A DNA stretch of 9,727 bases from assembly GCA_900548875.1 (NCBI GenBank), contig URMA01000102.1:1-9727 (forward strand), written 5' to 3'. Below are positions 6,522 to 9,727 of this stretch, one piece after another. Both the position numbers and the translations under genes were made by a program. Each line of letters begins with the position of its first letter. Within the stretch, counting starts at the first letter, position 1. The notes beneath the pieces were generated by a model. The model was not told where the DNA came from and did no database searches. It was given only the letters and a program-made list of their open reading frames with translations. The stretch comes from an uncultured Porphyromonadaceae bacterium. Its GTDB lineage: Bacteria; Bacteroidota; Bacteroidia; Bacteroidales; Muribaculaceae.

Positions 6522-8009
6522 CTATTCGAAAGAGCCTTGCTTCAAGAAGTTCACTTCTTCCTGAGTGAGGTAACGCCAGCGTCCTCTCGGAAGGTTCTTT
6601 TTCGTCAAACCGGCAAAGTAGACGCGGTCGAGCTTTGTCACGCGGTAGCCGAGCGATTCGAACATACGGCGAACGATACGGTTGCGGCCTGAGTGGATTT
6701 CGATACCGGCCTGATTCTTGTCGTGGTCGTTCACGTAGCTGATAGCGTCGGCGTGAATCGGTCCGTCTTCCAGTTCGATGCCGTCGGCAAGACGCTGCAT
6801 GTCTTCTTCAGAGATGTCCTTGTCGGTCCAAACCTGGTAGATTTTCTTCTTCACATATTTCGGGTGAGTAAGCTTGGAAGCAAGGTCACCGTCGTTGGTC
6901 AGAAGCAGCACGCCTGTCGTGTTTCTGTCAAGACGTCCTACCGGATAGATACGTTCCTTGCAGGCGTTCTTTACCAAATCCATGACGGTCAGACGTCCGT
7001 CCGGGTCATCGCTTGTTGTCACGCAATCCTTCGGTTTGTTGAGCAGAATGTAGCACTTGTTTTCAAGTGTAACCACTTTGTCGTTGTATTCCACAACGTC
7101 GTCGTGCTTGATTTTAGTACCCAATTCCGTAATGGCAACACCGTTGACCTTGACAAGTCCCTGCTGAATCAGTTCGTCGGCTTCACGGCGTGAGCAGATA
7201 CCGGCGTTGGCCATGAACTTGTTCAAGCGGATTTCTTCATTCGGATCGACTGCCGGCATATCGTAGATAACCGGTTGAGGACGCGGAGTGAAGCGTTGTC
7301 CGCCCTGACGGTTGAAGTTGCCGCCGCGGCGGTTGTTGAAATTATTTCCTTGACGGTTGTTGTATCCGCCCTGGCGATTGTTGTAACCGCCTTGTCGGTT
7401 ATTGTTGTAACCTCCCTGCTGACGGTTGTTGTAACCGCCCTGTCGGTTGTTATTGAAACCTCCCTGCTGACGGTTGTTGTTGTATCCACCTTGCTGGCGG
7501 TTGTTGTTGTATCCACCTTGACGGTTGTTATTGTAACCGCCCTGTCGGTTATTGTTGTAACCACCTTGCTGGCGATTGTTGTTGTATCCACCCTGGCGGT
7601 TATTGTAGTTGTTGTATCCGCCCTGGCGGTAGTCGTTCTGTTGGTTGTAATCGTTCTGTTGGTTGTAGCCCCCTTGCTGGCGGTTGTTGTATCCTCCTTG
7701 GCGATTGTTGTAGTTGTTGTACCCGCCTTGACGGTTATTGTAGTTGTTGTATCCTCCTTGGCGGTTGTTGTAGTTGTTACGATTGTAGTTGTTGTTGTAA
7801 CCACCTCTGTTTCCATAATTGTTTTGGCTGTAGCTTTTCTCCTTGTAGTCAGTAGTAGTTGTTGTTGAACCTGACTCTGATTTCTGCTGGTCAGAACTAT
7901 AGGTGGAATTAGGGTTGTAGGTTACTTTTTCGAAATGCGCGTTTTCCGCATTCATCTCTTGACTTTCTCCAATCCGTGGTCTTTTTGGCTTTTTGCTGAC
8001 TTCCATCAT
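6522..8009 (-). CDS. rluB: RsuA/RluB-type rRNA pseudouridine synthase with long Asn/Gly/Gln-rich N-terminus
   Basis: This 495-residue protein has two parts. Residues 1 to about 250 are a low-complexity, probably disordered arm, with about 15 RQ(Q)GG[Y/F]NN repeats at 83-221. Residues about 258-495 are a complete RluB/RsuA-type enzyme. They contain an S4 RNA-binding domain (IRLNKFMANAGICSRREADE), the YILLNKPKDCVTT strand, the catalytic motif GRLDRNTTGVLLLTNDGD with Asp361, and the late EIHSGRNRIVRRMFE block. The enzyme should convert a specific uridine of rRNA to pseudouridine; the exact site cannot be told from sequence, and RluE/RluF-like specificity is not excluded. ATG at 8009 is used; a second ATG follows at once at 8006. 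The gene has its own promoter after the purB terminator and probably shares a transcript with asnS. Arg, Gly and Tyr in the arm suggest RNA binding or condensation, which is an inference. Confidence 0.9.
   Translation of the reverse strand: MMEVSKKPKRPRIGESQEMNAENAHFEKVTYNPNSTYSSDQQKSESGSTTTTTDYKEKSYSQNNYGNRGGYNNNYNRNNYNNRQGGYNNYNNRQGGYNNYNNRQGGYNNRQQGGYNQQNDYNQQNDYRQGGYNNYNNRQGGYNNNRQQGGYNNNRQGGYNNNRQGGYNNNRQQGGYNNNRQQGGFNNNRQGGYNNRQQGGYNNNRQGGYNNRQGGYNNRQGNNFNNRRGGNFNRQGGQRFTPRPQPVIYDMPAVDPNEEIRLNKFMANAGICSRREADELIQQGLVKVNGVAITELGTKIKHDDVVEYNDKVVTLENKCYILLNKPKDCVTTSDDPDGRLTVMDLVKNACKERIYPVGRLDRNTTGVLLLTNDGDLASKLTHPKYVKKKIYQVWTDKDISEEDMQRLADGIELEDGPIHADAISYVNDHDKNQAGIEIHSGRNRIVRRMFESLGYRVTKLDRVYFAGLTKKNLPRGRWRYLTQEEVNFLKQGSFE
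7347..7763 (-). repeat. Coding tandem repeats (RQGGYNN units) in the rluB-like gene
   Basis: Imperfect in-frame units of about 7-10 codons encode RQGGYNN, RQQGGYNNN or RQGGYNNYNN, about 15 copies in all, interrupted once by an NQQNDY doublet near residues 117-127. The DNA is built from recurring TTGTTGTA and CCGCCCTG-type blocks when read on the plus strand. Units differ by whole codons, so copy-number change would keep the frame. Similar composition spreads on both sides (about 7299-7826). Confidence 0.9.
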
Positions 8010-8095
8010 AAATTCAAAAAATTAGATTTTTAACAAGCCTCGCGGCGTGAATAATATGCTATTTGTTTGTTTAAAATTATTGTCAATTGCAATTG

Positions 8096-8110
8096 TTGAC
8101 GTTTCGTCAA
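8096..8110 (-). promoter_or_regulatory. Small inverted repeat in the rluB leader
   Basis: TTGACG (8096-8101) pairs with CGTCAA (8105-8110) over a 3-base loop, directly next to a doubled CAATTG sequence (8085-8096). It lies in the predicted 5' leader of the rluB-like gene, about 90 bases before the start. It is short, and a regulatory role is only a possibility. Confidence 0.3.
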
Positions 8111-8141
8111 GTATGTGATAGAAACCTGACTTTTTCACGTG

Positions 8142-8149
8142 CAAATATA
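8142..8149 (-). promoter_or_regulatory. Putative -7 box of the rluB-like gene
   Basis: The minus strand reads TATATTTG followed by CA, an exact match to TAnnTTTG. It lies just after the purB terminator and about 133 bases before the rluB start, giving a leader of roughly 125 bases. The -33 region is T-rich but has no clean TTTG. Confidence 0.6.
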
Positions 8150-8160
8150 AGTCATATTTT

Positions 8161-8234
8161 TTGGAAAAAAAGAAACACATAGCTAAAAGATGTTGTCGGT
8201 GATGACATTTTTAACAATCTTTTTAGCTATGTGT
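8161..8234 (-). terminator. Intrinsic terminator of purB with long stem
   Basis: ACACATAGCTAAAA (8175-8188) pairs perfectly over 14 bp with TTTTAGCTATGTGT (8221-8234). In the minus-strand RNA the stem is followed by TTCTTTTTTTTCC (8162-8174), a strong U-tract. The 32-base loop can form its own hairpin (about 8190-8197 with 8201-8208, two G-U pairs). It begins 21 bases after the purB stop. Confidence 0.87.
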
Positions 8235-8255
8235 CACTTTTAGGTAAAATCAAGC

Positions 8256-9599
8256 CTAAAATCCTGTATAATTGTGAGGTGTGATGGCTTTCAGCTCGCG
8301 TTTTACATCGTCGCTGACGTTAAGCGTATCGATGAAGTGGGCGATGCTTTCAGCGTTTACCACAGAATTTGTTCGGGTGAGGGCTTTCAGCGTCTCGTAA
8401 GGCTTTTCGTAGCCTTCGCGGCGCAGGATGGTCTGGATGGCTTCGGCAACGACATTCCACATGTTGTCGAGGTCGCGGTTGATGGCAGCTTGGTTGAGCA
8501 GCAGTTTGCCGAGTCCTTTCAGTGTGCTGTGGAGAGCGATGAGCATGTGGGCCAATGGAACGCCAACATTGCGGAGGACTGTGGAGTCGGTCAAGTCACG
8601 TTGCAGACGTGAAATCGGCAGTTTGCCAGCCAGGTGTTGCAGGATGGCGTTGGCGAGGCCGAGGTTGCCTTCCGAGTTTTCGAAATCAATCGGGTTGACT
8701 TTGTGCGGCATAGCCGAAGAACCGACTTCGCCGGCTTTGATTTTCTGTTTGAAATATTCCATCGAGATGTATTGCCACATGTCGCGGTCGAGGTCAATCA
8801 TGATGGTGTTGATGCGTGCCATTGCGTTGAACAGGGCGGCCAGATTGTCGTAGTTGGAAATCTGTGTTGTCCATTCTTCACGTTCGATGCCGAGCTTGTC
8901 GTTGAGGAACGACTTGGCGAAGCTGCGCCAGTCGATGTTCGGATAGGCTACGCGATGGGCGTTGAAGTTGCCTGTTGCACCGCCGAATTTTCCACTGATG
9001 GGCACTTGCTTCAGCAGTTCGCGCTGGCGTTCGATACGGTAGGCGAACACGCGGATTTCCTTGCCCAAACGAGTCGGTGATGCCGGCTGTCCGTGAGTTT
9101 TGGCAAGCATTGGAATGTCTTTCCATTCTTCAGCGAATGCGTTCAGCTTGTCCACCAGTTCATCGAGAAGCGGCAGATAGGCTTCGTGGATGGAATCGCG
9201 GATAAGCATGGGGACCGATGTGTTGTTGATGTCCTGCGAAGTCAGTCCGAAGTGGATGAATTCCTTGTAGGCATCCAGCTTGAGCGCATCGAATTTTTCT
9301 TTGATAAAATATTCTACGGCTTTTACGTCGTGGTTGGTCACACTTTCAATGTCCTTAACTCTCTGAGCGTCCTCCAGGGAGAAGTTCTTGTAGATTTCAC
9401 GCAGCGTTGGGAAAATTGCCTTGTCAACTCCTGCAAGTTGAGGAAGCGGCATTTCGCAAAGTGCTATGAAATATTCAATTTCCACTTTAACGCGATAGCG
9501 GATAAGGGCGTATTCCGAATAGTAGTTTGCGAGCACTTCCGCTTTACTGCGGTAGCGTCCGTCGATGGGTGAGATTGCAGTTAATGTGCTAAGTGCCAT
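8256..9599 (-). CDS. purB: Adenylosuccinate lyase
   Basis: This 447-residue cytoplasmic enzyme of the fumarase/aspartase superfamily works twice in purine synthesis. It releases fumarate from SAICAR, and from adenylosuccinate to give AMP. The start (MALSTLTAISPIDGRYRSKA) is typical of the E. coli-type PurB. Active-site elements are TNHD (His90), KTHGQPAS (His169, the likely general acid) and the superfamily signature GSSAMPHKVNP at about 293-303 with Ser294/Ser295 on the flexible loop as general base. Helical domain 2 runs from about 115 to 365. Length is as expected and no key residue is missing. It is preceded by a promoter-like box and followed by a strong terminator, so it is probably its own transcription unit despite sharing direction with rluB and asnS. 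Confidence 0.97.
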   Translation of the reverse strand: MALSTLTAISPIDGRYRSKAEVLANYYSEYALIRYRVKVEIEYFIALCEMPLPQLAGVDKAIFPTLREIYKNFSLEDAQRVKDIESVTNHDVKAVEYFIKEKFDALKLDAYKEFIHFGLTSQDINNTSVPMLIRDSIHEAYLPLLDELVDKLNAFAEEWKDIPMLAKTHGQPASPTRLGKEIRVFAYRIERQRELLKQVPISGKFGGATGNFNAHRVAYPNIDWRSFAKSFLNDKLGIEREEWTTQISNYDNLAALFNAMARINTIMIDLDRDMWQYISMEYFKQKIKAGEVGSSAMPHKVNPIDFENSEGNLGLANAILQHLAGKLPISRLQRDLTDSTVLRNVGVPLAHMLIALHSTLKGLGKLLLNQAAINRDLDNMWNVVAEAIQTILRREGYEKPYETLKALTRTNSVVNAESIAHFIDTLNVSDDVKRELKAITPHNYTGF

Positions 9600-9689
9600 T
9601 GCTGAATTGTTTTATTGGGTTTATTAAATTCGTTTGTTTCCGGTCAAAAAAAAGACGTTGGCCTGAATTTTTTGCAAACCTTAGATTTG

Positions 9690-9697
9690 CAAAGTTA
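9690..9697 (-). promoter_or_regulatory. Putative -7 box of purB
   Basis: The minus strand reads TAACTTTG followed by CA, an exact TAnnTTTG match about 90 bases before the purB ATG. The palindrome TTTGCAAA overlaps it (9686-9693) and is repeated 15 bases downstream at 9671-9678. A TTTG at 9712-9715 is closer than the usual -33 spacing. The rest of 9600-9727 shows no gene. Confidence 0.5.
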
Positions 9698-9727
9698 TTT
9701 TTGTAACAGTGCAAATAAAATAAAGTT

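Noticed and set aside
7347..7763. CRISPR array suggested by regularly spaced repeats
   Set aside because: Units are short, variable, in frame and without unique spacers; they encode a low-complexity protein arm.
7223..7816. Minus-strand frame of 197 codons rich in Thr
   Set aside because: It is a frame-shifted reading of the same codon-phased repeats; the real frame continues into the S4 and catalytic domains.
7275..7868. Plus-strand open frame of 197 codons rich in Val, Leu, Thr and Ser, looking like a membrane protein
   Set aside because: It is the complement of the Asn/Gly/Gln repeat arm of the rluB-like gene. The repeated GTTGTT codons create Val runs by chance, and no start context or homologous fold is seen.

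Overview
The window looks like chromosomal DNA from a Bacteroidota bacterium, order Bacteroidales, probably a gut Bacteroides or a close relative. The evidence is Bacteroidota-type -7 boxes (TAnnTTTG) before several genes, A/T-rich leaders without the usual Shine-Dalgarno spacing, a lipoprotein of PepSY-like repeats, a secreted protein with a type IX-style C-terminal tail, and an RNA pseudouridine synthase with a long Asn/Gly/Gln/Arg/Tyr-rich N-terminus. The genus cannot be fixed from the sequence alone.

Left part (1-1345, minus strand): a compact exbB-exbD-tonB cluster read from high to low coordinates, with gaps of 7 and 6 bases. It encodes the inner-membrane energy-transduction motor that powers TonB-dependent outer-membrane transporters. 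The tonB-like gene runs off the left edge. The exbB gene lacks its N-terminal part: it opens in the middle of the family alignment, with an in-frame stop two codons upstream and a -7 box about 55 bases upstream. This is the most anomalous point in the window.

Middle (1393-4978): a divergent pair of envelope genes. A lipoprotein with three PepSY-like units is on the minus strand and ends at a clear terminator. A 638-residue secreted protein is on the plus strand, with a thioredoxin-like segment carrying a CxxS motif and a C-terminal sorting-like domain. The 261-base region between them carries a good plus-strand promoter, a 10-bp perfect inverted repeat and a 10-bp direct repeat placed like operators.

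Right part (4995-9727, minus strand): housekeeping genes in the order purB, an rluB-like pseudouridine synthase, and asnS. purB has its own terminator and the rluB-like gene its own promoter. asnS probably reads through from the rluB-like gene across an 81-base spacer that contains a hairpin masking a GGAGG element.

No tRNA, rRNA, CRISPR array, insertion sequence or phage gene was seen. I found no convincing entirely new system. The best leads are the truncated exbB junction, the CxxS secreted protein with its divergent control region, the repeat-rich pseudouridine synthase, and the asnS leader hairpin.
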